A stretch of DNA of 64,000 bases from NCBI RefSeq assembly GCF_030466625.1, contig NZ_JADEVT010000001.1, forward strand, positions 248,001 to 312,000, written 5' to 3'. The notes below the pieces were generated by a model. That model was not told the origin of the DNA and did no database searches. It was given only the letters and a program-made list of their open reading frames with translations. This DNA is from Nocardioides sp. ChNu-153 (GTDB lineage Bacteria > Actinomycetota > Actinomycetes > Propionibacteriales > Nocardioidaceae). Shown here in pieces: positions 7,625-16,119 of the stretch. Each line of letters opens with the position of its first letter. Position 1 is the first letter of the stretch. The translations under genes were made by a program, and so were the position numbers.

Positions 7625-8640
7625 GCCGCACTCTCCTCGGTGGTGGCGGGGCGGTCGGTGAGGACGAGGAAGACCTCGTCGAGGCTCGGCTGGCCGAGCG
7701 AGAAGGTGTCGACGACGATGCCGGCGTCCGCGAGCGCGCGCAGCGCCGCGGCGGACCGGTCGGCGGCGACCGCGGTGGCCGTGCCCGTGGCACTGCCCGC
7801 ACTGCCCGGCTCGCCCGGCTCGATCCGCACCGACAGCGCGACGGGGTCGTTCTCCCGGTGCGGGTCGGAGCCGAGGACCGGGGCCAGGAGCGCCGCGGCC
7901 TCCTCCCGCCGGGCGGCGTCGCGGAGCCGGACGTGCACCGAGCCCAGGCCGACGGACGCCTTGAGGTCCCCCTTCGTGCCCTCGGCGACCACGCGGCCGC
8001 GGTCGATCACCGCGATCCGCGATGCGAGCTGGTCGGCCTCGTCGAGGTACTGCGTCGTCAGCAGCACCGTCGTGCCCTGCGCGACCACGGCCCGCACGAT
8101 GTCCCAGACCTGGTTGCGGCTGCGCGGGTCGAGGCCGGTGGTCGGCTCGTCCAGGAAGAGCAGGCGCGGGGTCGACAGCAGGCTGGCGGCGATGTCGAGG
8201 CGCCGGCGCATGCCGCCGGAGTAGCCCTTCGCCTGGCGGCCCGCGGCCTCGGCGAGGCCGAACGCGTCGAGCAGGTCCGCGGCGCGCGAGCGGGCCCGCG
8301 CCTTGGAGTGCCCGAGCAGCCGGCTCAGCAGCACGAGGTTCTCCGTGCCCGTCAGGTCCTCGTCCACCGAGGCGTACTGCCCCGTGAGGCTGATGAGGCC
8401 GCGCACGGTGTCGGGCTCGGCGGCCACGTCGTGGCCGAAGACGCGGGCCTCGCCGCCGTCGGGGCGCAGCAGGGTCGCCAACAGCTTGACGGTCGTCGTC
8501 TTGCCGGCGCCGTTGGGGCCGAGCAGGCCGTACACGGTGCCGGGCGCGACGGTGAGGTCGACGCCGTCGACCGCCCGGTTGCTGCCGAACGTCTTCACGA
8601 GGCCACGGGCCTCGATCGCCGGTGGTGAGGAGGAGGTCAC
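7621..8640 (-). CDS. ABC transporter ATP-binding protein (DrrA-like)
   Basis: 339 aa. Walker A GPNGAGKT at residues 41-48, signature [12 protein letters not shown], Walker [17 protein letters not shown], then an H-loop replaced by Q ([13 protein letters not shown]), which is usual in DrrA proteins. The C-terminal third is the DrrA-type extension ending in [18 protein letters not shown]. It powers the permease encoded 4 bp downstream. First gene of a two-gene leftward operon, divergent from the MmcQ gene. Confidence 0.9.
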   Translation of the reverse strand: MTSSSPPAIEARGLVKTFGSNRAVDGVDLTVAPGTVYGLLGPNGAGKTTTVKLLATLLRPDGGEARVFGHDVAAEPDTVRGLISLTGQYASVDEDLTGTENLVLLSRLLGHSKARARSRAADLLDAFGLAEAAGRQAKGYSGGMRRRLDIAASLLSTPRLLFLDEPTTGLDPRSRNQVWDIVRAVVAQGTTVLLTTQYLDEADQLASRIAVIDRGRVVAEGTKGDLKASVGLGSVHVRLRDAARREEAAALLAPVLGSDPHRENDPVALSVRIEPGEPGSAGSATGTATAVAADRSAAALRALADAGIVVDTFSLGQPSLDEVFLVLTDRPATTEESAA

Positions 8641-8758
8641 GTCGGGTGTCCTTCCGGTCGGTCCGAGGGGGTACGACGGGTCGACCCGCGCCGCGCGCCG
8701 AACTCATCGGCCCGGGTCACCCGTTGACGGGCCCCGCCCGGCTCGGGACGCTGACGCC

Positions 8759-9178
8759 GTGCCCCACCCCATCCAGTTCGACGACGACGACCCCTGGCTC
8801 GCGCGGCTGCGTGCCCTGGCCCTGGCCTACCCGCGGGCCGAGGAGGTCGTCTCCCACGGCCGCCCGACCTTCCGGGTGGGGAAGATCTTCTGCCTGTTCG
8901 GCTCGGAGCAGAAGCAGCCCGCCGGCACCCGCGTGCCGCACCCGGCGGCCGTCGTGGTCAAGGTCGACCCCGCCGAGCTGCCCGCCCTCGACGAGGACCC
9001 CCGCTTCTTCCTGCCGCGCTACTGGGCCTCGTTCGGCTGGCGCGGCCTCGATCTCGACGCGCCCGGCGTCGACGCGGGCGAGGTGGCCGAGCTCGTCGAC
9101 GCCTCCTACCGGCTCGTGGCGCCCCGCCGCGCCCTCGCCGAGCTCGAGGAGCGGACCCGGCAGGGCTCGGCGGGGTAG
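8759..9178 (+). CDS. MmcQ/YjbR family protein
   Basis: 139 aa from GTG 8759. The pattern 'AYPRAEEVVSHGRPTFRVGKIFCLFG' followed by 'VVKVDPAELPALDEDPRFF' and 'YWASFGWRGLDLDA' is the MmcQ/YjbR fold, a CyaY-like domain in which the conserved P-T-F-R-V-G strand and WxGl motif recur. Often called DNA-binding by homology, but the role is unproven. Its stop is 10 bp before the kinase gene's start, so the two may be co-transcribed, although a -10-like TAGCCT overlaps the stop. Confidence 0.8.
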   Translation: MPHPIQFDDDDPWLARLRALALAYPRAEEVVSHGRPTFRVGKIFCLFGSEQKQPAGTRVPHPAAVVVKVDPAELPALDEDPRFFLPRYWASFGWRGLDLDAPGVDAGEVAELVDASYRLVAPRRALAELEERTRQGSAG

Positions 9179-9188
9179 CCTCGCAGCC

Positions 9189-11054
9189 GTGTCGACGGCT
9201 CCCCGGCCGGGCCCGTCAGCCCCGCCCGCAGCTCCCGAGCAGCACCGTCCCCCGCCCGGTCTCCGGGTGGGGGAGTACCGCCTGCTCGCCCGCATCGGCG
9301 AGGGCGGCATGGGCGTCGTGCACCTCGCCCGCAGACCCGGCGGCGAGCGCGTGGCGCTCAAGGTGCTCCGCCCCCACGTCGTCGGCGACGACGAGGCCCG
9401 CGCCCGCCTGGCCCGCGAGGTCAACTCGCTGAGCCGCATCCGCTCGAGCCGCGTCGCCGAGATCGTCGACGCCGACCCGTGGGCGGACATCCCGTACGTC
9501 GCGACCCGCTACGTGCCGGGCCTCAGCCTCCACGACCACGTCCGGGAGGAGGGCCCGGTCGCCGCCGGCGACCTCGCGCACTTCGCCGCCGAGCTGTGCG
9601 CCGCCCTCGACGCCGTGCACCGGGTCGGCGTGCTGCACCGCGACGTGAAGCCGTCGAACGTGCTGATGGAGGGGCGCAACCCGATCCTCATCGACTTCGG
9701 CCTGGCCCGCGTCGCCGACGACCCGCGGCTGACGCACACCGGCTGGCTGCTGGGCACGCCGGGCTACCTCGCGCCCGAGATCCTCCTCGGCGAGGACGCG
9801 ACGCCCGCCGCCGACGTGCACTCGCTCGCCGCCACCATCGCCTTCGGCGGCCTCGGCCGGGCCCCGTTCGGGCGGGGACCGGCGATGGCGGTGATGGACC
9901 GGGTGCGCCGTGGCGAGCACGACCTCGACGGGCTCCCGACCGGCATCCGCGCCGCCCTGGAGCGCGCGCTCGACCCCGACCCGGGGCGCCGCCCCTCGCT
10001 CGCCGAGCTGCGTGCCTGGATCGACCCCGCGGCCCTCGAGTCCTCCACCCGCGCCCGCATGCCCGCCGTCGGCGGTGCGGCACCAGCAGGTACGGCGGGC
10101 CCCGCCGCCCCGACCGCGGTGGCGCCGGTGTCGACCATGCCGGTCACGAGCGCCCCGCCCGGGTCGACGGCGCCACCGTCGGCCCCCGCCGGTCGCCCGC
10201 TCCCGCCGCTCGAGGCCCGCACGAAGGTGCTGCCCGACGAGCCGACCGCCCCCGAGCGCCCCGACCCGGCGAGCCTCATGCCGCCGGAGCGTGCGCCGTA
10301 CCAGCAGCCGCCGCCCCCGCCGCCCGGGTCGCGGCCGCCGTTCGCGCCGACGATGCGTCCGCACCCGGGGCTGCACCCCGGTCCGCAGCAGCACCCCGGT
10401 CAGCAGCGCCCGCCGTACCCGCCCCCGGAGCCCGCGGGGCCCCCGGAGCCCGGGGCCCGCCCGCGTCGCTCGGCGGGCGCGCGCCTCCGCTCCGGCGTCC
10501 TGCTCGTGCTCCTGGGCTGCGCCGTCGCGGCGTGCGTGGGACTGGCGCCGTGGGTGGCGCTCGGCGGCGTGGCCGCCGGGACGTGGCTGCTGCGCGCCGG
10601 GTCGCGGGCCGCGAGCGCGGGCCGGGACCGGCGGGCCCGCCGGGGGCCGCGGTGGAGCGACGCCCCGCGCGGGGTGCTCGCGTTCCCGTGGCACGCGGTG
10701 GTCGCACTGCCGGGCACGGTGCTGCTGCTCGCGTGGAGCCTCCTGCTCGCGGCGAGCGTGGGCCTCGTCGCCTGGGTGCTGGGCACGTCGCAGCCGGTCG
10801 GCCTCGCCGCCGCGGGCGCCGCGCTCGCGCTCGGGGTGTGGACCGGGCCGGGCGGCGCGCGGGTGCGGGGACCGCTGGCCGCCGCCGTGCGCCCGGTCGC
10901 CGACGTCGCCCTCGCCTGGGTGGTCGCCGCGCTGCTGCTGGGCGCGCTCGTCGCCGGCCTGGGGACGCTCGTCCAGCAGGAGGACGCGCAGTGGGGATCC
11001 TCGCCCGCGAGCTTGGGGTCCGACCTGCTGGACGCCGTGCTGCCGGGCCGCTGA
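9189..11054 (+). CDS. Membrane-anchored Ser/Thr protein kinase (PknB type)
   Basis: 621 aa from GTG 9189; TAGCCT at 9176-9181 lies 7 nt upstream. Kinase domain residues about 30-280: glycine loop IGEGGMGVVHLA, ATP lysine K58 in VALKVL, catalytic HRDVKPSN at 150-157, DFG at 169-171, and the TPGYLAPE activation segment. A Pro-rich linker of about 150 residues follows, then several hydrophobic segments in the last 170 residues. Instead of the usual single helix with an extracellular sensor, the C terminus looks like a multi-pass membrane domain, so the sensed signal may lie in the membrane. Confidence 0.9.
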   Translation: MSTAPRPGPSAPPAAPEQHRPPPGLRVGEYRLLARIGEGGMGVVHLARRPGGERVALKVLRPHVVGDDEARARLAREVNSLSRIRSSRVAEIVDADPWADIPYVATRYVPGLSLHDHVREEGPVAAGDLAHFAAELCAALDAVHRVGVLHRDVKPSNVLMEGRNPILIDFGLARVADDPRLTHTGWLLGTPGYLAPEILLGEDATPAADVHSLAATIAFGGLGRAPFGRGPAMAVMDRVRRGEHDLDGLPTGIRAALERALDPDPGRRPSLAELRAWIDPAALESSTRARMPAVGGAAPAGTAGPAAPTAVAPVSTMPVTSAPPGSTAPPSAPAGRPLPPLEARTKVLPDEPTAPERPDPASLMPPERAPYQQPPPPPPGSRPPFAPTMRPHPGLHPGPQQHPGQQRPPYPPPEPAGPPEPGARPRRSAGARLRSGVLLVLLGCAVAACVGLAPWVALGGVAAGTWLLRAGSRAASAGRDRRARRGPRWSDAPRGVLAFPWHAVVALPGTVLLLAWSLLLAASVGLVAWVLGTSQPVGLAAAGAALALGVWTGPGGARVRGPLAAAVRPVADVALAWVVAALLLGALVAGLGTLVQQEDAQWGSSPASLGSDLLDAVLPGR

Positions 11055-11120
11055 GCCGCCCGTCCGCCCACCTGGCGGGAGGCCCTCGCCCGGCCCGGCG
11101 TTCCGTGCCACACTCCGCAG

Positions 11121-11150
11121 GTGGCCACGTCGACGATCGTCATTACCTAG
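11121..11150 (+). CDS. cimA leader peptide MATSTIVIT
   Basis: Nine codons, GTG start 11121, TAG stop 11148-11150. Residues 6-8 are Ile-Val-Ile and threonine occurs three times, matching the amino acids whose synthesis depends on citramalate. CACACT at 11109-11114 is a candidate -10, which would make the leader leaderless. The stop codon touches the first hairpin of the attenuator. Best read as a ribosome-stalling sensor, not a functional protein. Confidence 0.7.
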   Translation: MATSTIVIT

Positions 11151-11203
11151 CGCGCCCCGGACCACCGGGCGCGCCGACCTCTCCTGACCCGAGAGGTTTT
11201 TTT
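11150..11203 (+). promoter_or_regulatory. Transcription attenuator of cimA with intrinsic terminator
   Basis: Hairpin 1: GCGCGCCC at 11150-11157 pairs with 11167-11174. Hairpin 2: ACCTCTC at 11177-11183 pairs with GAGAGGT at 11191-11197 and runs directly into seven T residues (11197-11203), an intrinsic terminator and rare in this G+C-rich DNA. A short alternative pairing (CGGG 11166-11169 with CCCG 11188-11191) could disrupt hairpin 2. Together with the Ile/Val leader this is a classic leader-peptide attenuator. Confidence 0.75.
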
Positions 11204-11277
11204 GTGCCCGCACCCCGGTCGTCCGTCGCGCGCGCCCCGGTCCGCCGTACTCCCGCCGTACCCCCGAAGGACGCACC

Positions 11278-12909
11278 ATGACCACCCCCGCCGCAGCACC
11301 CGCCGCCCCCGCCCCGCTCGACCTCCAGGGCGCCTTCCACGTCTACGACACGACGCTGCGCGACGGCGCGCAGCAGGAGGGGCTCAACCTCTCGGTCGCC
11401 GACAAGCTCGCGATCGCGCGGCTGCTGGACGAGCTGGGGGTGGGGTACGTCGAGGGCGGGTGGCCGGGCGCGAACCCGAAGGACACCGAGTTCTTCCGTC
11501 GGGCCCGCACGGAGCTCGACCTCAGCCACGCCCGGCTGGCGGCCTTCGGCTCGACCCGGCGTCCCGGCACGGCCGCCGCCGACGACCCGCTGGTCGCCGC
11601 GCTGCGCGACTCCGGCGCCCGCACCGCGTGCCTCGTCGCGAAGTCGCACGACCGCCACGTCGAGCTCGCGCTGCGCACCACGCCGGCGGAGAACCTGGCG
11701 ATGGTGCGCGACACGGTCTCCCACCTGCGCGCGGAGGGCCTGGAGGTCTTCGTCGACGCGGAGCACTTCTTCGACGGCTTCCGGTCCGACCGGTCCTACG
11801 CCCTCGACGTGCTCGGCGCGGCGTACGAGGCCGGCGCGGAGCTCGTCGCCCTGTGCGACACCAACGGCGGCATGCTGCCCCGGTGGGTGGGCGAGGTCGT
11901 CGCCGACGTCGTCGCCACCACGGGCGGGCGCGTCGGCATCCACGCCCACAACGACACCGGCTGCGCGGTCGCCAACTCGGTCGCGGCGGTCGAGGCGGGC
12001 GCCACGCACGTGCAGGGCTGCCTCAACGGGTACGGCGAGCGCACCGGCAACGCCGACCTCGTCGCCGTCGTCGCGGCGCTGGAGCTCAAGCTCGGCCGGC
12101 CGGTGCTGCCCCCGGGCGCGCTCGCCGAGGCCACGCGCATCGCCCACGCGGTCGCCGAGGTGACCAACTTCCCGCCCGCGTCGCGCCAGCCGTACGTCGG
12201 CACGTCGGCCTTCGCGCACAAGGCCGGGCTGCACGCCAGCGCCATCAAGGTCGACCCGGACCTCTACCAGCACATGGACCCGGCGGGCGTCGGCAACGAC
12301 ATGCGCCTGCTCGTCTCCGACATGGCGGGCCGCGCGACCGTCGAGCTGAAGGGCCGCGAGCTGGGCTACGACCTGGCCGTCGACAGCCCGGAGGGCAAGG
12401 AGCTGGTCTCCCGCATCACCGAGCGGGTCAAGGTGCTCGAGGCCCGCGGCCACACCTTCGAGGCGGCCGACGCCTCCTTCGAGCTCATGCTCGTGGAGGA
12501 GCTGACGGGCGCGCGCCCCGCCTACGTCGAGGTGGAGTCGTGGCGCGTCATCACCGAGAGCCGCTCGGGGGGCGAGGCGCTGTCCGAGGCCACCGTGAAG
12601 CTGCACGCCGGCGGCACCCGCATCGTCGTGACGGGGGAGGGCAACGGCCCGGTCAACGCGCTCGACCAGGCGCTGCGCGCGGCCATCGGCCAGGCCTACC
12701 CGGAGGTCGCGAAGTTCCAGCTCATCGACTACAAGGTGCGCATCCTCGACCAGGGCCACGGCACCGACGCCATCACCCGCGTGCTCATCGAGACCAGCGA
12801 CGGCGAGTCGTCGTGGGTCACGGTCGGGGTGGGCGCCAACGTGGTCGAGGCGTCCTGGGGAGCGCTGCTCGACGGCGTCACCTTCGGGCTGCACCGGCGG
12901 GGCGCGTGA
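11278..12909 (+). CDS. cimA: (R)-citramalate synthase
   Basis: 543 aa. Condenses pyruvate with acetyl-CoA to citramalate, a threonine-independent route to 2-oxobutyrate and isoleucine. The TIM barrel starts with YDTTLRDGAQQEG (residues about 23-35; catalytic Arg-Asp), has LCDTNGG, and metal histidines in GIHAHNDTGCAVANS; NGYGERTGNADL follows. The middle has ASAIKVDPDLYQHMDP and the last 130 residues form a LeuA-type allosteric domain, so feedback by isoleucine is likely. Preceded by an Ile/Val leader-peptide attenuator, fitting its pathway. Homocitrate or isopropylmalate synthases are less likely given the 'VGYVEGGWPGANPKD' loop typical of CimA. Confidence 0.92.
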   Translation: MTTPAAAPAAPAPLDLQGAFHVYDTTLRDGAQQEGLNLSVADKLAIARLLDELGVGYVEGGWPGANPKDTEFFRRARTELDLSHARLAAFGSTRRPGTAAADDPLVAALRDSGARTACLVAKSHDRHVELALRTTPAENLAMVRDTVSHLRAEGLEVFVDAEHFFDGFRSDRSYALDVLGAAYEAGAELVALCDTNGGMLPRWVGEVVADVVATTGGRVGIHAHNDTGCAVANSVAAVEAGATHVQGCLNGYGERTGNADLVAVVAALELKLGRPVLPPGALAEATRIAHAVAEVTNFPPASRQPYVGTSAFAHKAGLHASAIKVDPDLYQHMDPAGVGNDMRLLVSDMAGRATVELKGRELGYDLAVDSPEGKELVSRITERVKVLEARGHTFEAADASFELMLVEELTGARPAYVEVESWRVITESRSGGEALSEATVKLHAGGTRIVVTGEGNGPVNALDQALRAAIGQAYPEVAKFQLIDYKVRILDQGHGTDAITRVLIETSDGESSWVTVGVGANVVEASWGALLDGVTFGLHRRGA

Positions 12910-12934
12910 AGGGGCGGGCTGGCAGGATGAGCGC

Positions 12935-13522
12935 ATGACCCTCTTCGGTGCCCACGAACCCGAGCGCGAGCCCACCGGCGTCTTCGGCGTCGACGCTCAG
13001 GCGGCACCGGGGTGGCTGTCGCAGGAGGCCCTCGCGGAGTCCCGCGGGCGCGTGCCGATCCTCTACGTCGAGGCCGTCCCCGTGCGGGTCGACCACCTCG
13101 GGCAGGTCGAGCGCCTCGGCGTGCTCCTGCGCGGCTCGGTCGACGGCCGGATGACCCGGAGCCTCGTGTCGGGCCGCGTGCTGCTGGGCGAGTCGGTGCG
13201 CCGCGCGCTGCTGCGCAACCTGGAGAAGGACCTCGGCCCCGCCGCCTTCCCGCAGCTGCCGGCGAACCCGGTGCCCTTCACGGTGGCGGAGTACCTGCCG
13301 CTGCCCGGCGTCACCCCGCTGCACGACCCGCGGCAGCACGCGGTCGCGCTGGTGTACGTCGTGCCCGTGACGGGGGACTGCCAGCCGCGCCAGGACGCCC
13401 TGGAGCTCACGTGGCTCACGCCGGAGGAGGCGCTCGAGCCCGAGGTGCTCGCCGACATGGAGGGCGGCCGCGGGCTGCTCGTCAAGCAGGCGCTGGCCCA
13501 CCTCGGGGCGCTCCCGGCCTGA
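12935..13522 (+). CDS. NUDIX-fold protein (DUF4916)
   Basis: 195 aa from ATG 12935. The sequence 'PGWLSQEALAESRGRVPILYVEAVPVRVDHLGQVERLGVLLR' and 'SGRVLLGESVRRALLRNLEKDLG' matches the actinobacterial DUF4916 group, a NUDIX variant. The canonical GX5EX7REUXEEXGU box is degenerate: SGRVLLGESVRRALLRNLEKDL keeps spacing but lacks the second REXXEE glutamates, so hydrolase activity is doubtful. The 3' end overlaps the convergent TetR gene by about 40 bp. Confidence 0.7.
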   Translation: MTLFGAHEPEREPTGVFGVDAQAAPGWLSQEALAESRGRVPILYVEAVPVRVDHLGQVERLGVLLRGSVDGRMTRSLVSGRVLLGESVRRALLRNLEKDLGPAAFPQLPANPVPFTVAEYLPLPGVTPLHDPRQHAVALVYVVPVTGDCQPRQDALELTWLTPEEALEPEVLADMEGGRGLLVKQALAHLGALPA

Positions 13523-14114
13523 CCACGCGGCGGGCCAGGTCCGTCCACGCGGCGCTCAGGCGCTCGACGGGCAGTCCCTGCACCTCGACCTGCGCCCGCA
13601 CCACCGGGACCTCGAGGGGCGCGAGCAGCGCGGAGGCGAGCAGCGGCAGGTCCCCCGCGACGCCGATCTCGGCGAGCAGGTAGCGCACGTGCAGCACCCC
13701 GAAGGAGTACGCCGCCAGCGAGCGCCCGTGGGGCGCCGCGGCCGCCTCGAGCAGGGCGCCGTGGAGCAGGTTCTGCCGCAGGCGCTCGGGCCCGAAGGCG
13801 AGCAGGCGCTCCAGCGGGTCCGCGCCCGGTCCCAGGGGCGGCGGGCCGCTGATGACCCGCTCCTGGAAGCCGGTCTCGGAGCCGTCGAGGACGGCCGCCA
13901 TGAGCCCGGCGCGGCTGCCGAAGCGCCGGAAGATCGTGCCCTTGCCGACGCACGCCTCGGCGGCGACCCGGTCCATCGTCACGGCGTCGGCGCCCAGGTC
14001 CCCCACCAGGCGCACGGCGGCGCACAACACGGCGTCCCGGTTGCGGGCCGCGTCGGCGCGCACGCGCGGGGCGTCCGCGAGGGGCAGCGGCACGGGGGAC
14101 GAGGTCGGCGTCAC
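13482..14114 (-). CDS. TetR-family repressor
   Basis: 210 aa from GTG 14114; TACCCT 7 nt upstream suggests a leaderless mRNA. HTH near residues 25-70: DAVLCAAVRLVGDLGADAVTMDRVAAEACVGKGTIFRRFGSRAGLM, with typical 'KGTIFRRFGSR' recognition helix. The C-terminal ligand domain is Leu/Ala-rich and of the TetR_C size. It is divergent from the flavin reductase gene, with two palindromic sites in between, so it likely represses that gene and itself. Inducer unknown. Confidence 0.85.
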   Translation of the reverse strand: MTPTSSPVPLPLADAPRVRADAARNRDAVLCAAVRLVGDLGADAVTMDRVAAEACVGKGTIFRRFGSRAGLMAAVLDGSETGFQERVISGPPPLGPGADPLERLLAFGPERLRQNLLHGALLEAAAAPHGRSLAAYSFGVLHVRYLLAEIGVAGDLPLLASALLAPLEVPVVRAQVEVQGLPVERLSAAWTDLARRVVRPGAPRGGPAPA

Positions 14115-14144
14115 GGGGACGAGGGTAGACGATCGGCGGAGAAA

Positions 14145-14182
14145 CGGACTATGGTCCGGGAATGGATTCGGACCGAGGTCCG
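14145..14182. promoter_or_regulatory. Tandem palindromic operators of the divergent TetR / FMN reductase pair
   Basis: Two copies of a CGGAC(C)-N-GGTCCG palindrome, at 14145-14158 (CGGACTATGGTCCG) and 14169-14182 (CGGACCGAGGTCCG), 24 bp centre to centre. Two helical turns of spacing suits two TetR dimers on the same face. The outer ends AAACGGAC (14142) and GTCCGTTT (14178) are also complementary. They lie between the start codons of the divergent genes. Confidence 0.7.
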
Positions 14183-14229
14183 TTTCGAGTCGTGACCACG
14201 GCCCACCCGCCCCTCCCCGAGGAGAACCC

Positions 14230-14793
14230 ATGACCAGCACCGTCCCCGCCACCCCGGTCCGCGTCGCCGCCCTCGTCGGCAGCGTCCGCACCGGTTCCGT
14301 CAACCGCCGCCTGGCCGAGCTGCTCCGCGACCGCGCGCCCGAGGGCGTCGAGGTGGAGATCGTCGAGGGTCTGGGCGACCTGCCGTTCTACGACGACGAC
14401 GTCGACGCCGCCGGCGCCCCCGAGGCCGTGGAGCGCGTCCGCGACGCCATCGCCGCCGCGGACCGCGTCCTGTTCGTCACGCCCGAGTACAACGGCCGCA
14501 TGCCCGCCGTGCTCGCCAACGTCATCGACTGGGGCTCGCGCCCCTACGCGGCCGGCGCCCTCAAGGGCAAGCCCGTCGCCGTGGTCGGCGCCTCCTTCGG
14601 CCGCTTCGGCGGCGTGTGGGCCCACGACGAGGCCCGCAAGTCGGTCGGCATCGCCGGCGGCGTCGCCCTCGAGAAGGGCCTGTCGGCCACGCCGACCTCG
14701 ATGGACCTCAGCGGCGACGAGCAGCTCGTGACCGACGCGCTCGCCGTGCTCACCGAGCTCGTGGCCCACGAGGGCGAGACCGTCGCGGCCTGA
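14230..14793 (+). CDS. NAD(P)H-dependent FMN reductase
   Basis: 187 aa flavodoxin-like protein, ATG 14230 after GGAGAA. 'ALVGSVRTGSVNRRLAELL' forms the FMN phosphate loop; 'TPEYNGRMPAVLANVIDW' is the family's second flavin contact, and 'KPVAVVGASFGRFGGVWA' the third strand. Likely reduces FMN, quinones or azo/chromate-type electrophiles with NAD(P)H. Presumed target of the divergent TetR repressor through two operators, so it is probably induced by electrophilic or quinone stress (inference). Confidence 0.88.
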   Translation: MTSTVPATPVRVAALVGSVRTGSVNRRLAELLRDRAPEGVEVEIVEGLGDLPFYDDDVDAAGAPEAVERVRDAIAAADRVLFVTPEYNGRMPAVLANVIDWGSRPYAAGALKGKPVAVVGASFGRFGGVWAHDEARKSVGIAGGVALEKGLSATPTSMDLSGDEQLVTDALAVLTELVAHEGETVAA

Positions 14794-14814
14794 GCCGGGG
14801 CAGCGGGGGGCGAC

Positions 14815-15426
14815 TCAGTCGTCGCCCAGCCCGCGCGCGTGCAGCGCGTCGCCCGTCGCCCGGGCGCCGGCGACCACGCGCACGACCATCGGGACCAGCA
14901 GGGCCCGGGGACTCCGCTGGAGTCCCCGGGCCCGTGCCGCGTCCCGGGTCTGCAGGGCGATCTCCAGGGTCGTCGGCAGGGCGCGGATCATCAGCGAGAA
15001 GGCGAGCCCGACCCGGGCGGGGTCCACCCCGAGCGGGCGCAGCGGGCCGAGGACGCGGGTGACGACGTCGATGAGGTCGTCGACCGCGGTCGTCGTCGTC
15101 AGCACGGTCGCGAGCAGGATCATGCCGAGCAGGTCGCCGACCGTCTCCACGGCGGGCGCCCAGCCCCGGGTCCACACCTGGTACGCCGTCAGCGCCACCG
15201 CGACGAGCGCGAACCCCCGCAGGGAACGCAGCGTGCGGCGCAGGGGGGCGCCCGACCAGGCGACCAGGCCCACCGTCAGGGCCACGAACACGACGGCGCT
15301 CGCCGGTCCGCGGACGAGGGTGACGACCACCGCGGTCACGAGGAGGGCGAGCAGCTTCGCACCGGCCGGGAGCCGGTGCAGCCACGTGCGCCCGGGGCGG
15401 TAGGCGCCCAGCGGCAGGGTGGTCAC
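14815..15426 (-). CDS. bioN: ECF transporter transmembrane component (BioN)
   Basis: 203 aa from GTG 15426, overlapping the ATPase gene end by 4 bp. About five membrane helices; the C-terminal cytosolic coupling helices hold the two signature motifs of EcfT proteins, 'LQTRDAARARGLQRS' and 'DALHARGLGDD' (A-R-G pairs), which dock on the ATPases. Forms the energy-coupling module of the biotin importer with BioM and BioY, encoded immediately upstream in the same leftward operon. Confidence 0.88.
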   Translation of the reverse strand: MTTLPLGAYRPGRTWLHRLPAGAKLLALLVTAVVVTLVRGPASAVVFVALTVGLVAWSGAPLRRTLRSLRGFALVAVALTAYQVWTRGWAPAVETVGDLLGMILLATVLTTTTAVDDLIDVVTRVLGPLRPLGVDPARVGLAFSLMIRALPTTLEIALQTRDAARARGLQRSPRALLVPMVVRVVAGARATGDALHARGLGDD

Positions 15427-16112
15427 GCCGTGGCCCGGTAGTGGTCGACGACGTCGGCGGCCGGCCCGTCCGCCACGACGCGGCCGCCGTCGACGAGCAG
15501 CGCCCGCTCGCACCGCGCCGCCAGCTCGAGGTCGTGCGTCACGAGCACGAGCTGCTGCTCGAGCCCGAGGAGCAGGTCGCCGACGAGGCGTGCGTTGCGC
15601 AGGTCGAGCAGGGTGGTCGGCTCGTCGGCCACGAGCACGGCGGGGTCGGTGGCCAGCACGCCCGCGAGCGCCAGCAGCTGGCGCTGCCCGCCCGAGAGGG
15701 CGTGGACGCTGCGGTCCGCGAGCTCCCCGAGGCCGAACCGCTCCAGCACGTCCTGGGCCGCGGCCCGCCGGCGCGCCTTGTCGCGGTGGGTACGGCGCAG
15801 CGAGAGCGCCACGTCCTCGAGCGCGGTGGGCATGACGAGCTGCGCGGAGGGGTCGGTGAAGACGAAGCCGACGCGCCGCCGTACCGCCGCACCGTCCTCG
15901 GCGACGTCGACCCCGTCGACGACGACGCGCCCGGCGGTCGGCTCGACGAGGCCGTTGAGGAGCCGGGCGAGCGTCGACTTGCCCGAGCCGTTGGGCCCGA
16001 CCAGCGCGACGCGCCGCTCGGTGAGGTCGAGCGTCGTGCGGTCGAGCACGAGGACGTCGCCGTCGGCCGTGTCGGCCCGGACGACGACGTCCTCGATCCG
16101 GATGTGACCCAA
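15423..16112 (-). CDS. bioM: ECF transporter ATPase (BioM)
   Basis: 229 aa from a TTG at 16112, 7 nt after the bioY stop; the alternative ATG at 16181 would add a Pro-rich lead overlapping bioY and is less likely. Walker A GPNGSGKST, Q-loop FTDPSAQL, signature ALSGGQRQLLALAGVLA, Walker B VLVADEPTTLLD, H-loop VTHDLELA. It hydrolyses ATP to drive biotin uptake by BioY. A single ATPase gene implies a BioM homodimer. Confidence 0.85.
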   Translation of the reverse strand: MGHIRIEDVVVRADTADGDVLVLDRTTLDLTERRVALVGPNGSGKSTLARLLNGLVEPTAGRVVVDGVDVAEDGAAVRRRVGFVFTDPSAQLVMPTALEDVALSLRRTHRDKARRRAAAQDVLERFGLGELADRSVHALSGGQRQLLALAGVLATDPAVLVADEPTTLLDLRNARLVGDLLLGLEQQLVLVTHDLELAARCERALLVDGGRVVADGPAADVVDHYRATA

Positions 16113-16119
16113 GGGGTGG

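Noticed and set aside
12998..13154. Catalytically normal NUDIX box in the DUF4916 protein
   Set aside because: The region has the spacing but not the essential glutamates, so normal NUDIX catalysis was not claimed.
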